Below are positions 12,562-23,649 of a DNA stretch of 64,000 bases, piece by piece (position 1 is the stretch's first letter; each line of letters begins with the position of its first letter). This DNA comes from Diorhabda sublineata. Its lineage: Eukaryota > Arthropoda > Insecta > Coleoptera > Chrysomelidae. A program made the position numbers and the translations under genes. The notes beneath the pieces are model-generated. The model ran no database searches and was not told the DNA's origin. It was given only the letters and a program-made list of their open reading frames with translations. The stretch is from contig NC_079474.1 of assembly GCF_026230105.1 (NCBI RefSeq), positions 6,830,187 through 6,894,186 of the forward strand. Direction: 5' to 3'.

Positions 12562-13970
12562 GTAAGTACACAATTTCAATTTTTCCAAAATAAAAACTTT
12601 AAGAATACAAAAGTTACTTTGCTATTTATTTTGTTGGGGGTGGGTTATGTAATTTTGAAATTCGAGTGTAATTTATTTTTGAATGTGCGAATTTTTAGGA
12701 GATGTTTCATCAGTGACATATAAAATCTAATTTTAGAATTTTGGGATCACTTGGTAATATAATATGTTGACTTTAAAATGCGCGATTTTACTGGGAAATC
12801 GGTTTGGATTTGTACCAAATTATACAGGAAAAGTGGAAAATCGGTAGCAATTACACAAGTGAAACAAAAAGAATATTTTTCACAGTAAATCATTTCATGT
12901 CATTCGGAAACTATGTATTGTGAAAGCAAAATAAAATTTTGGTATCACTTTAGAATATAATAAAAAAATGGACCCTAGGTTTCTCTATTTTATTTGTGAT
13001 GCCAAAGGTACTCTTTGATTGGGGTGTCTCTGATTTAGCAACTAGATCTGTCAGTCGTAGGGTTTAAATTTCCTTGATAACTTTTTCCATAAATGCTACA
13101 GCTCGGCTTTCCACATTCGTAACTCGTACTCCACTTCATAAAAAAGTATATATGATATAATGCCTTTAACATTTTCTTTCAGATCTTTTTTGTGATTAAC
13201 TAGTAGCGTAGCCAAAATTTTGGAATGGGGGTGGTTTACCACAAATTTTGGGGCTCTTCCTACTCACAGTGTCAGTTGAAACGGAATAATGATTAATATC
13301 AAATTAATACCAAAATTTCGGTTTCACTATCAGTGTTTATTTTCATTATATACTAACAGGTACATTTTTACAAGTTAAAACCCCTGTCACCTTTTCTGCT
13401 AGAAACCAAAGTCTATTCTATGAGGGTTTAAAGAAATCTCATTCAGCATCAGTTGGTGTGTCTCACTATGGGCATTGAATGGAGCAAGACCGTTTAAACG
13501 TGTTGTGTTTCTTAGGTAGGATTTTAATTATCTTAACGTCGAAAAAGACCTTCCATTTTTTGCAGATATTATTGGCATTGTGGCTGGGGAACATTTTGAG
13601 TAAATTGTGGACTGGTGGTAGAGCAGTTTTGTTATAGAAACTTAGAGCTACAAAACAGTTCATTCTTTGTGGTTTTAACTTGTCTAACCTAATCTAACCA
13701 ATCTAGGTATCTGCATAGAAATATTAGTTGCTAATAACTTTAATATTTATCTCAACTCACTAGATATTTTCTCCAATTCGCGATGAAATACAAGATGTGG
13801 CTATAAAATAAAAGGACTAGCGCTGCTACACAAAAAGTACGCATGCGCCTGAAGCCTATTCTTTAGGATGAGATGTCTACCGTCTGTCTGTAGACAAACC
13901 AGTGTAGCAGTGGCCTTCTTTTGTATAGGGTCTTTTGTTTTTCCATAAAAATGATCGATCTCAAAATAGA
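12562..13970. other. Intron stretch without recognised gene
   Basis: Immediately downstream of Zasp exon 1. The sequence is AT-rich and without a recognisable coding frame. A block at about 13200-13260 with a G-run looks repeat-derived but could not be assigned. Muscle enhancers might be expected in such a position, but none was identified. Confidence 0.4.
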
Positions 13971-13977
13971 ATAACGG

Positions 13978-14200
13978 ATTTCATTTGTTGAATCTGTAGG
14001 AATTGACAAAGAATATATGGCAAATTTTACAAACATATTTCAATATGCGAGAAGTATGCACAAAATGGATACCTAGAATCCCCACATTTGAACACCAAGA
14101 GCACGCAAATACTTATATTGACACTTTAAATGCGATTGAATCCTTAATATTGCTCCGTGGGGCTTCTACCTACCTTTTAAGGCTAAATCCGCAATAACAG
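13978..14200 (+). mobile_element. Mariner transposase fragment (HTH region)
   Basis: One frame gives ELTKNIWQILQTYFNMREVC, then TKWIPRIPTFEHQEHANTYI and DTLNAIES. The pattern 'NMR.VC.KWIPR.LT.E' is the linker following the second helix-turn-helix of mariner transposases. The catalytic domain does not follow, so this is a truncated relic. Orientation is opposite to the mariner copy at 10985-11990. Confidence 0.65.
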
Positions 14201-14589
14201 AAACGGTAATTGAGCCTGTTGAATTTGTGCGTTTCAAATTAGCAGAAAAAACTTCCTTCATTGCTTCAAACAATGGAAGATTCGCACGGAGCGATGTATA
14301 TTTACTAGCCACACCTCGTATATTGTTGAATCTGTCTACTGAAATGTATAATCGAAGTTACCAGAATTGGAAAAAAAAAACGAATTTCACTGCTTATATT
14401 TAGAATACATTAAGGTTAACCTAATAGGAGATAACTGAGAGGTTGAAATAGTTTTCTAACTTGAATTTGGTTTGTTTATAATGATACGAAAATTAATAGT
14501 TTTCTAATCGCTCATGGAGAGCTTGTTAACAAAACCAAAAATAAAACATTGTGTTAAAACCACATCAAATACTGGCGGCACAGTAAATT

Positions 14590-14785
14590 GCCTGGAAGAA
14601 ATGGCAGGATACAATTTTCTTTGCGTACAGTTTCAAATGTTTCGGTTTCAACTCGAAGAACGTGGCTTCAACAAGATGGAGTCACTTCCCATTTCTTTGT
14701 GATTTTCTTCTACGGTAGATTCAATACTAGTAGAGTCACTGCTCATTTGTTTATCCTTTTCCAAAATACAAAGAACACAGCCTAG
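14590..14785 (+). mobile_element. Tc1/mariner-type transposase core fragment
   Basis: The frame starting near 14588 contains VSVSTRRTWLQQDGVTSHFF. The W-Q-Q-D-G-.-T-.-H motif is the second catalytic block of Tc1/mariner-superfamily transposases, comparable to WFQQDGATCHT; the expected Asp is still present. The remainder decays. It is unlikely to be one copy with the mariner piece at 13978-14200, because the subfamilies differ. Confidence 0.5.
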
Positions 14786-15049
14786 TCAACCGATTTTTGC
14801 GTATTAGGTCGATAAATTTTCTGGATACCTTGTATTGGTCTTAATTATAATATTCAATTCATAAGAGAATTTTGATTAAGAAATTGTAAGGAACACGACG
14901 AAATAAACGTAGAGGATGGAAATGGTAGAATTTTAACAGAGAAGACAAAAATAATGGAGATGGAAGTCGTATTATAAGCAATACAGATGGGAATAGAAGA
15001 TAATAATGAACAAAAATTAAAAAATTGATAACATTGGTATACGAAAAAG

Positions 15050-16080
15050 TTATCAAAAGACTAAGAAGTAAGATTCCTACTACCCATTTTTAAGTAAGAA
15101 ATTGCAAGTAATGTACAGGTACAGAGGAATAATTATTTTGTGTATGTCGATTAAAGCAAAAATCATAAATAACAAATTGAGACAAAAAGTAGAAACTTCA
15201 CTGAATGATGCATTAAGAGGATGTTGCAACGGTGGAAGTGTACAAGATCGTGTATATACCATCAAGCAGTCCATAAATAAAGCTGTCCACAGAGATACAC
15301 ACGTGCATTATCGGAAGTTACTGATATGGAGAAAGCTTTTGACAAACTAGCGATGGTAAAAATATGGGCAAGTTTAGAAAACCTTATATCAGAGGCTTCT
15401 CTAACCACAGATGGGGTAAGACAAGGTTGTGTTTTGAGTGAATTGCTCATTAAAATATTTATAGATGATGTAATGAATATCTGCTCAACCTACTCAAAGA
15501 ATAAGTGCATTGGATATAGGAACCTGCAAACGTTGAAAATATCTGATGGAGCATATTACGAGGATATAGTTCTTATTGCAGAAATCTCTCAAGATCCACA
15601 GAAAAACTTTGACATCTGTAATAATACACTAAAGCATTTCGGAATAAGAATTGATGTAAAAAAGACTGCAGCTATGGCTCTAAAAGAACAAACACTACAT
15701 ATAGAAAAAGGAGGACAGACGACTTGAATGGCACATTCAAATACTTTGAAAATTGGAATAGAAAATACAGACAATGAAGATGCAGATATTGATAAGAGAA
15801 TTAAAGAAGTCTTGAAGACATATTACAACATAAACAACAATAAAAAAGAAATCTAACGAACCAGAGAGCTAAATGTGTATAAAGCAATTTATAGACAAAT
15901 AATGACTTGCTCAAATACGACTAGATCTGAAGATCACGTCACTCATGGAATTTATAAAGATAGTTGTTGGTGTCATTTACAAAGTATGGAAGAATCAAGA
16001 CCAGTGAATGGAGTAGGTAGAAGTAAGGAAAAATGGAAAATAATGGAAGACTTAAAGTAACATGGGAAAAACTAATCGGT
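15050..16080 (+). mobile_element. Non-LTR retrotransposon reverse transcriptase fragment
   Basis: Successive frames give IINNKLRQKVETSLNDALRG with QDRVYTIKQSINKAV (about 15165-15285), then TDMEKAFDKLAMVKIWASLE (about 15320), TDGVRQGCVLSELLIKIFID (about 15410-15465) and EDIVLIAEISQDPQKNFDIC (about 15560). These match RT motifs 2a, A (D.EKAFD), B (GVRQG..LS..LF) and C, where the catalytic YADD has decayed to YYED. The tail through 16070 includes KRIKEVLKTYYNINNNKKE-type sequence typical of LINE 3' halves. A stop at 15725 and frameshifts show it is inactive. The family resembles insect 'endonuclease-reverse transcriptase' (RTE-like) repeats. Confidence 0.75.
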
Positions 16081-16139
16081 ACTATACTTCAGAACAATAT
16101 GAAGAGAAGGAAACGAAACAGCACTTAGTAAAATGAAAT

Positions 16140-17515
16140 AAACATTGGTATCCAGTACATAAATGTAAACAACACATAATGTGGATTCAATTATATGATT
16201 CGATTTGATTCGATCAAAGTCCTCTAGCGGCATTAATAAGAAATAGACTTATTAGTCGGAATTGATCAAGGAATAATTTTCAATTTCAATCAAAAATCAT
16301 TTTAAATGTTTAAGACGGAGGTTATAATTTGTTTTGACTATACTGTTTTAGACACTTTAGTACAAAATGTTCTACAACCAGTCTCTAAAGCAAAGACACC
16401 AAGACAGATATAGAAATATTTATTTAGAATAGAGTATATACAAAACATTGTTATATTATGAATACTAATAAATTTAATTTCTGTTTTAAGTCGAGAATAG
16501 TTGTTCCCCGTTCCTGTTTACATTTTTTGATATAATCCGAATCCTATTCTCAACGTTATAAAACCTAAAAATAGTTGAATGAATCAAATATACCAGTGGT
16601 GAACATAAACCACGGGCGTGGTACTCTTTAAAAAAATCTAACCTTCTGAATAGCAAGATAAAATCTAGCCATTGGTCAATATTTGCTTTGAAAGTTGTCG
16701 CAGATGCATCGTGAAATGAATCGATTAGATTAGATTATTTGTAACAAGACGCATGTACTTTTTAATTGAACGCAATTGTTTGCGTATACCAGTTATATCT
16801 AATTAAATTCGTTTTCAAATAGTGACAATTACGTCGTCAATTTGAAACAAAAACTCACTGCATTTGAGGTAAATTGAGTTGAGTGACAACGCTCGATGGA
16901 TCTGTTATTATTCAAAAAAGTTGTAAATATAAATTGTATACGATAGCTACAGGTTGCATCATATCTGCGTGACAAAGCAAACAAAATTTAATCTAAATGT
17001 ATCATCCTGTATATTTTCTCTAATTTTATTTTTTCAGCTAATACTTGCTCCTACCATAAACAGTTTTAGAAAATTTTACGGAATATTTGAAACGATTTTT
17101 GTATCGCAATCCTAATGTATGTATACACTCTGTATACGAATAATTAGTGAATAACTGATTATTTTGCATTATGAGTTGATGAATATCGAATATTATTCAG
17201 ATTACAAATAAATTATAATGGAAGTCATTGACTACTAATTTTTTTAAATTTTAAATTCATTTATATATATTTATATATATTTTTTCAATATTATTGGTAT
17301 ATCTTTTCTTTTTTTTTTGATTCGTTCCCTACACCTACATTCATTAATTACCAAATTATTTTCAAATTTCTTGATAATGTAGTAGTATTTTATTAATACA
17401 ATCCAATAATTTTCTAATAAAATAATTGCAAACCCAATGTTTGAAATGTCCATGTAATTTTGTTACAGATTTACAACTAATTTCAGAAAATTTGTATATC
17501 AGTACTATTAAAAGC
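16140..17515. other. Intron stretch, no feature recognised
   Basis: AT-rich sequence with frequent stops in all frames. It includes ATATTT-rich simple sequence near 17265-17285. No family motif was seen. Confidence 0.4.
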
Positions 17516-17520
17516 TTCAC

Positions 17521-18650
17521 TTATCCAATGTTCTACATAATTCTCTCTAAACGTTCCTGAAATATCCTGGCTCAATACTCAAATTGTTGCTGGAAAAGAC
17601 TTTTCTATTTAGCTAAGTACTTGGGGGTAACCTTCAATTTGGATATGTCCTTCTGTCCCCAAATATAGAAGATGATTCGAAAGGCGGCCGAGAAGTTAGC
17701 ATCCTTGATCTACTTTATGGTAAAAACGAATGAGTCATGGCCAAAGAAACGCGGACTCATGATTACAATGAGCCCCTTATGGTACAGAGATCTATTTAGA
17801 CGATCAGCAGTTGAAGAAATACTGCAAAACTATGACGATGGTATAGAAAGAAAGTGAGCTAGAATCACTAACTTTTACCGGACTATCTTCGCTATTAATA
17901 GCTTTATTTATCCCATGTTCTACTTAGACAACGCTATCTAAATGTTCGATCCCGAAATGTCCTGACTAAATTCTCGAATTTTTGGTGGAAGCGTTAGCGT
18001 AAGACTTCTTCCATGTGAGTAAGTACCTGGGGGTAACCTTCGAATCGAATATGTCCTTCTGAGCCTACAAACAGAAGATGGTTCGAAAGGCAGTCTAGAG
18101 GATGGCATCCTTGAGCTGCTTCATAGTAAACAAGGTCTACTGATTACAATGACCTCCTTATGGTACATAGATCTGTTCAGACAACCATCGGTTGAAGAAA
18201 TATTGCAAAACTATGACGACGGTATAGAAAGAACCTGCTCCCAGAGTCACAATCTTTTACCGGACTCTCTTGGGTATTATTAGCTTCACTTGTTCACCAT
18301 GTTCTACTCAGACATTGCTGTTTGAGCGTACGATTAAAAAATGTCCTGCATCAAATGTCCAATTGTTGCTCAATTTTTAAAAAACAAAAGCCATCATTTT
18401 TACTATCCTATGCATCGTTAACATAAGACTTTTCCATGTAAGTAAGTAACGGTAACCTTCGATTAGAGTATGTCTTTCTGGCCCAACAAATAAACAGAAG
18501 ATGGTTTGAAAGGCAGTTGAGAGGATAAAATTCTTGAGCTGTTTCATGGTAAACACGAATGAGCCATGGCCGGAGAAACGAAGACTGCTAATTACAATTT
18601 AGATGGTATAGAAAGAAGGTGCGCTCAGAATCGGAGAGGATTAAGAGTGG
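17521..18650 (+). repeat. Three tandem copies of a LINE reverse-transcriptase segment
   Basis: A unit of about 385 bp recurs head to tail. Units begin near 17521 (ttatccaatgttctacataa), 17908 (ttatcccatgttctacttag) and 18289 (ttgttcaccatgttctactc). Each contains KYLGVTF..(N/D)MSF, a MIRKA/MVRKAV helix, a KLASLIYFMV-like block, and LLYG-region sequence degraded to PLWYRDLFRR, followed by EEILQNYDDGIERK in the first copy. YLGVTFD..L.F..H is the conserved thumb region of Jockey/R1-type RTs. The third unit is shorter, with an internal loss between about 18585 and 18605. All carry frameshifts. Confidence 0.75.
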
Positions 18651-18799
18651 AGGTAGAAAATAATTCTGTGAAGATCATTATAGACAATATCGTCTAGATA
18701 ACTTTGCACAAGATAGTATGGTGTCAACTGTTTGATATCTACAGACGATTCTGAGACAAAAAATGCATATGGCCGCGTTACATGGTGTGAGAAATAACA

Positions 18800-19600
18800 T
18801 ACAAATGAAACGATCAAACATATCGATCAATTTTGAAGTTGACTTACTTAGTTACTTCGATTTCACACACGATTTTTTTAATTTTGGTCAACCTTAAATT
18901 TCGCAATTGAAATATCTATGGTAATTTATCCAAACGAACAACTTAATTCAATCATGCAATCATCATACAATTATTCAAATGTAGATTTTTTCAAACTCCA
19001 AATTATTCCGATATCAATAGAATAATTTCAACGATAACTTTCATTAGGCTTGATTTAAATACACCAACACATATTTTTATAATACGCAGTTATGTATTTA
19101 TGTGCTAGTAATCATTAACATGTTTATCGTACAACAAAATAAGTACTCTATCCACCCATATAGACCACCCATCAGACTAGAAACATTGATAGTTCCACGA
19201 ATATAATTAATATTGTGTGTTATACTGGGAAACGTTTTTATATTTATTAGGAATAGAACATTCTTAGCGAAGAGAAGTAATACGGTGTGGTGTCTATCTG
19301 TATCTAAAAAGATCCAAGTAAATTGTAGTGTAATTGATATAAATACGAACACATGAAAAGGGATTTGTAAAAAAATCTTTTTAGTTAAAAAATTGTGTTA
19401 ATTTTCAAATAAATTCGAATTTGCAAACCATATCATTGTTTTAAAACTCATTCTCTTATATTCAGGTCATATAATTTCGAAATTATTATATAAAATGATA
19501 ATCAATATCAATGATATCAATATCAATGATAATCAATATCAAATTAGCTGATGCTCATTTATAAATGGCCGCCATGGGGTAAGCAAATGCTTCTGCAGTA
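18800..19600. other. Intron stretch with a short satellite-like repeat
   Basis: Mostly featureless. At about 19498-19543 the motif atcaatatcaatgat is repeated about three times in tandem. A ggcggccat block at 19567 is an isolated GC-rich spot. Confidence 0.4.
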
Positions 19601-19703
19601 AGCTTCTGTGCAGATTTATTTGCTTTGTGAAGTTATTTGTTTTTCCACTATAGATACGCTTCTCCAGCTATTGTTATAAGATAATAGTGACGAAGAAAAT
19701 TCA

Positions 19704-20207
19704 TCAGAAAGTGGAAATAAAGAAAATAGGTGGATCTAGCTTATAAATCACGTAGTGAGATTGAAGTTTTCTTGGTACAACATAATCAAGACATTGAGTT
19801 AAATAACCAGGCATTTCTATGAGGTGAAGATTAGATACTACTGCGTACCATAATTTGCAGAAAACATAAGTACACATAGTCATCGTTAAAAGGTTAAAAC
19901 CAAGGTCACGAAGCGGAATAGCCACGAGGAACATTATGCACATTACAACTGGAGCGATAAGCATCTGCAAAAATGAATTAGATTTTGTTGATTTCATTTT
20001 TCTTTTTACAAATGATATGGTAAAAATTGTAATAAAATCTGGAAGATACCAGAATTCTGCAGCAATGGAGGATAACCATTTGCCATTGAAAGCCATCGCG
20101 AATATAAAAAAAATTTTGTCATATGTCAGAAAGTAGTTCCTACAATTACAATAAGCTTGATATGTGTTACAAATGCCACAAAATTGATTGATTAAAGTTT
20201 GTACCAC
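19704..20207 (-). CDS. Possible multi-pass membrane protein, terminal exon(s)
   Basis: A 167-codon minus-strand frame, long for this AT-rich window, with at least three strongly hydrophobic segments: the KIFFIFAMAF region, MLIAPVVMCIMFLVAIPL and LTMTMCTYVFCKLWYAVV, ending LQSHYVIYKLDPPIFFISTF. On the minus strand, ttcatttttgcag precedes ATGCTTATCGCTCC at about 19965, a plausible splice acceptor, so the true coding part may be only the C-terminal 85-90 codons. An aataaa lies about 80-90 bases beyond the stop (about 19615) in minus orientation, a fitting poly(A) signal. I do not recognise the family. It could be the end of a second gene nested in the Zasp intron on the opposite strand, a pseudogene, or chance. 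The 504-base open frame and the composition argue for former or current coding. Confidence 0.4.
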   Translation of the reverse strand: MVQTLINQFCGICNTYQAYCNCRNYFLTYDKIFFIFAMAFNGKWLSSIAAEFWYLPDFITIFTISFVKRKMKSTKSNSFLQMLIAPVVMCIMFLVAIPLRDLGFNLLTMTMCTYVFCKLWYAVVSNLHLIEMPGYLTQCLDYVVPRKLQSHYVIYKLDPPIFFISTF

Positions 20208-20423
20208 TGTTAACTTCTATATTTATTCTGAAACTTGGATTTTTCAAGTTTTTCCATTTCCATGTTATTCCATTTCATAATAGGTTGGCACTTAAAAAAC
20301 AAATCTTCAATTAGAGCAAGAAATATGGTCCATCAAAAAGGCTGATTGTGTCTTAAATCCGTGTTTGAATTAAGTTATGTTAACAAATAATTAGATAATA
20401 AGAAATAATGTGAAAAGTGATTA

Positions 20424-20997
20424 TAGTAGAGTCTCAATTATCTGACGTAAGCCGGCCGTACCAAGGTCGGATAACACGGAAAATGATAAAAACGATGTTG
20501 AAAACTAGTTAATATTATTTAAACATAGAGAACTTTTCAAATACATGAGTGGATTAGAACATAACTGAATTGAACTAACTAAAACATCTAACAGAAAAGT
20601 AAAAACATATATTTTACAATATGTAGATACTGTAGATACTCATATACTTACAATGCCGTGAACCATAAAACCAAACATAGATTTTGGTACAAAAATTCGT
20701 TATATTCCTAGAAATGTTTCCTCCAGCTGCTTTGCATACTTTAAAGCTAGTTCTAGAGCTTGGTGTCCTTTGCTGTGTCAAACCTTTTGCGCACTGGAAT
20801 GCAGCGCTCAGAAATAAAGAGATAGTCTGGTCACCGACCTGCCGCCTGGCAAACGAATACAATGCGTACAGTCAGGTATGATGGAAGGGGCTGCTTAGTG
20901 CACAGCATACTCTGGAAAATCATACATTATTACGCCCAGTAGGTCGGATAACTCGGAAGGTCGGATAACCGAAGATCGGATGACTAAGACTCTACTG
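20424..20997. mobile_element. Non-autonomous pogo/Tigger-like DNA transposon (574 bp)
   Basis: The left end tagtagagtctcaattatct and the right end, reverse-complemented, cagtagagtcttagtcatcc form terminal inverted repeats, flanked on both sides by TA (20422-20423 and 20998-20999), as expected for Tc1/mariner/pogo insertions. Sub-terminal tcggataac motifs recur at both ends (for example 20464, 20943, 20960). CAGTAGA(G)TCTC..TTATCCGA ends are characteristic of Tigger/jerky-type pogo elements. The interior has open frames on both strands (20614-20862 minus, 20684-20881 plus) but no DDE catalytic motif, so it depends on another element. Confidence 0.75.
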
Positions 20998-21000
20998 TAT

Positions 21001-22190
21001 ATTATTCAATTATATCTAATTAAACTATTTTTTTGACAGCTTAACGGAACGATGAAAGTTAGAAATAAACGTTTAAATGCGAAATTTTCTATCGAAAACG
21101 AGACTTCGTTGATTTGATGTCGCCTATGCATTGCTGTGCTTAGTAAGAGTCTGAAAAGCGGGTTACACTATACGAATTTTAAATTTTCTGGATGATCAGA
21201 CGCAAAGCGGTCACAACTTTTTCCAGTACCCGTTGATATTAAGGCCCTGCGTAACTCTATTTCCTTCGTTTGTTCGAATGAAATACATGTGGCAGAAAAC
21301 ACTTGTAAACTTTGACAATCCAGAATATATCCACATGTTTCCAGGGAACTCTCATTCTTTAATCTATATATCTCGAATTTAAACGAGCTTTCTTCTAATT
21401 ATTCATTGAAAATTCAACATAAGCTGGGTTTAAACAGCAATCAGATAACGAATGAGTAAAAGTTCTGCTGCTGGTTGAATATATCCATGAGATTCCACAC
21501 GTGAATTTATACTGACAGCCTTATTTCTTATTTATTTTATATGCTATTCAAATACAGCCCTACATGTTGAATAACTTTAAACATAACATCGTCATGGAAT
21601 GATTTTTATTGGTTTGTTAAGAAGACCATTACCATTAATTTTTTGTCGTCTTCTTTGGCGTCAAAAGATGCCAGCTTTTTGATGTGTAGTAAACTTTAGT
21701 ACTACTTCAAAAAGACACTCATAACTGTACTTTGTACTTTAATGTAACATGTATTATGAGTTTCAATATTGAGCCTCGTAGAAAAAGTAGATACAGTTTA
21801 TGAGATGTTAGAAAATGACATTTCTCCCTTTTTTGACTTGCAGCTTGATTCAAAAAACTTCTGTGGTCGGGAAAAATACATAATTTCTCTCATTTATTCA
21901 ACATTAAACTAGTTTTTTCTAGAAAATCATTGCATATATTTAGACTCACAGGAAAATGATTTATTATATGCACATAAAACGACACAATATATATTTGCTG
22001 CCGATATATAAACACTAGTTTATGGCAGGCAGTTATCGCTAATAAAGAAATATCACAAGATTGTATTTGATAACAAAAAGCACGAACATTAGGCTCTCTA
22101 ATCACTCACTTGAAATTATTTTATGCAGTAAATATAATTATATGAAAAGAAAGCATAAATATATATATATAAATATAGCCCATCATATTC
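21001..22190. other. Intron stretch, no feature recognised
   Basis: AT-rich sequence between the pogo-like element and a mariner remnant. The 71-codon minus frame at 21890-22105 has no family resemblance. Confidence 0.4.
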
Positions 22191-22194
22191 TATA

Positions 22195-22716
22195 GTTTTT
22201 CTGAATGTACGGCAAGCTCTTTGAGATCTTCCTAGAATCATTCTTTGGACTTAAATGCAAAAAATTGTCGTACTGCTTTTGAAACATCTCCTTTGGATTA
22301 AAATTTTTTCTCTTCAAAAACTTCGCCATGGTTCTGAATAAATGATAGTTCAAGTTCACATCAGCAAATTTTTCGTTTCTTATCCCGCTTTCGTAGTATG
22401 ACTTTTAGCATTGTTATGAGAGAACCTGTAAGAGAGCCGCTAAACTCAAACTGGATACTTCGACACTTTGATCTACTGGATTGATTTCGAAGTACTCTAA
22501 GCCTTCATAATTCCACCAAACACACCTGTGTCTACTCCTTAAATTTAACATATATTTCTTGCTACCACGACTGCTTTGAAGTTTTATTTTTAATAATGTC
22601 TTTTCATATATGAAAACCAAAATACAATTAGTATAACTGTATTTTTTCGCAATTGGAGGTGTAACTTTTAATGATTTTGAAGACTCCTGAAGCTTATTGG
22701 AATGGTTCTGAAACAA
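22195..22716 (-). mobile_element. Mariner transposase remnant, C-terminal half
   Basis: Minus-strand frames give RHRCVWWNYEGLEYFEINPV, the VWWDWKG..YYEL.P block after the first catalytic Asp; then SHNNAKSHTTKAG, the HHDNARPHTA block with the catalytic Asp changed to Asn; then NYHLFRTMAKFLKRKNFN, the SDYHLFRS...FL.GK.F block; and KISKSLPYIQK at the tail. The order and spacing match Hsmar/irritans-type mariners. Frameshifts between blocks and the Asp-to-Asn change make it inactive. Confidence 0.75.
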
Positions 22717-23029
22717 AACCCCAATTATGGAATGAAAGATCCTCTCTCACCGAGAGACAAAAAGATCGTACGAGCAAACGAAGAGCGCAATGATGATTGT
22801 TTTTTTAGATATTGATTGGATACTTATACAATAGCATGACGTCCCTTATAGAATGTTACTAGGGCTTTTTTTAATCGGCACAGCCCTTTTCACCTTATTC
22901 TCGACCTCGATCTTCCACCTTGTGTTTATCATTCTTATCCTAGCTTCTAGTTCAGCTCTCCATTTATGTCCCAATAATATAACTCCTAATAAATCCTATT
23001 AGAGAGAATCAACCGAGTATGTGAAAATG

Positions 23030-23645
23030 TAGGACTCACTATGAATAATTGAAAAACTGAATTCATGCTAATAAGTAAAACGACAATATTAATATTAACC
23101 CTACTTACACTGAATGAAGAACAAATAGAACGAGTGCAAAAATACAAGTATCTTGGTTCAGTCATAAACGCTCAAATGGATCGAGACGAAGAAAACAAGA
23201 TCAGAATTGAAATGGCTCGAAAGGCATTTGTCTGAATAGGATTCATGGAATTTCATGTGTGGTCAGAACTGCTGTACGGAGTGAAAACTTGGACCTTTAA
23301 AGCTCAAATGAGCAAAAAACTTGAGGCATTTGAGATGTGGCTCTAAACATGCATCCTGAAGATACCTTGGACTGACAGATTCACTAACTACGAAGTACGT
23401 CGCAAAAGAAAGCTGTTGAAAATTATTAAGATAAGAAAAACATCTTACATAGGACACATCTGACACAACGACAAATGTAATAAAACATAATGCAGGGAAA
23501 TGTAGAGGGAAAGAAAGGCATCGGCAGGGAGAAGAAATCCTGGCTGCGTAACATAAAGAATGGACAAAATTTGGCGTCATTGTTTCATGTTGCGAGGGAC
23601 AGAGACGCATTTGAAAACGTGGTTGCCAACCTTCAATGAGAAGGA
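23030..23645 (+). mobile_element. LINE 3' half: RT thumb and C-terminal domain
   Basis: Reading + frames gives EEQIERVQKYKYLGSVINAQ, MDRDEENKIRIEMARKAFV, SELLYGVKTWTFKAQMSKKL, EAFEMWL, ILKIPWTDRFTNYEVRRKRK and IRKTSYIGHI. These follow the standard order of insect RTE-like elements (YLGS.I...G....EI..RI..A..AF; LLYG.E.WT; LEAFEMW..R..L.I.W.DR.TN.EV; R...Y.GHI.R). The tail reaches about 23640. An in-frame stop replaces the usual Tyr/Cys after EMWL. This is a dead copy of a subfamily different from the one at 15050-16080. Confidence 0.8.
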
Positions 23646-23649
23646 GAAA

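Noticed and set aside
13190..13330. G-rich block followed by AT-rich DNA that looked like a transposon end
   Set aside because: No matching second end or target duplication was found nearby.
23263..23610. 115-codon minus-strand ORF
   Set aside because: Antisense to the LINE C-terminal block with EAFEMWL and WTDRFTN on the + strand.
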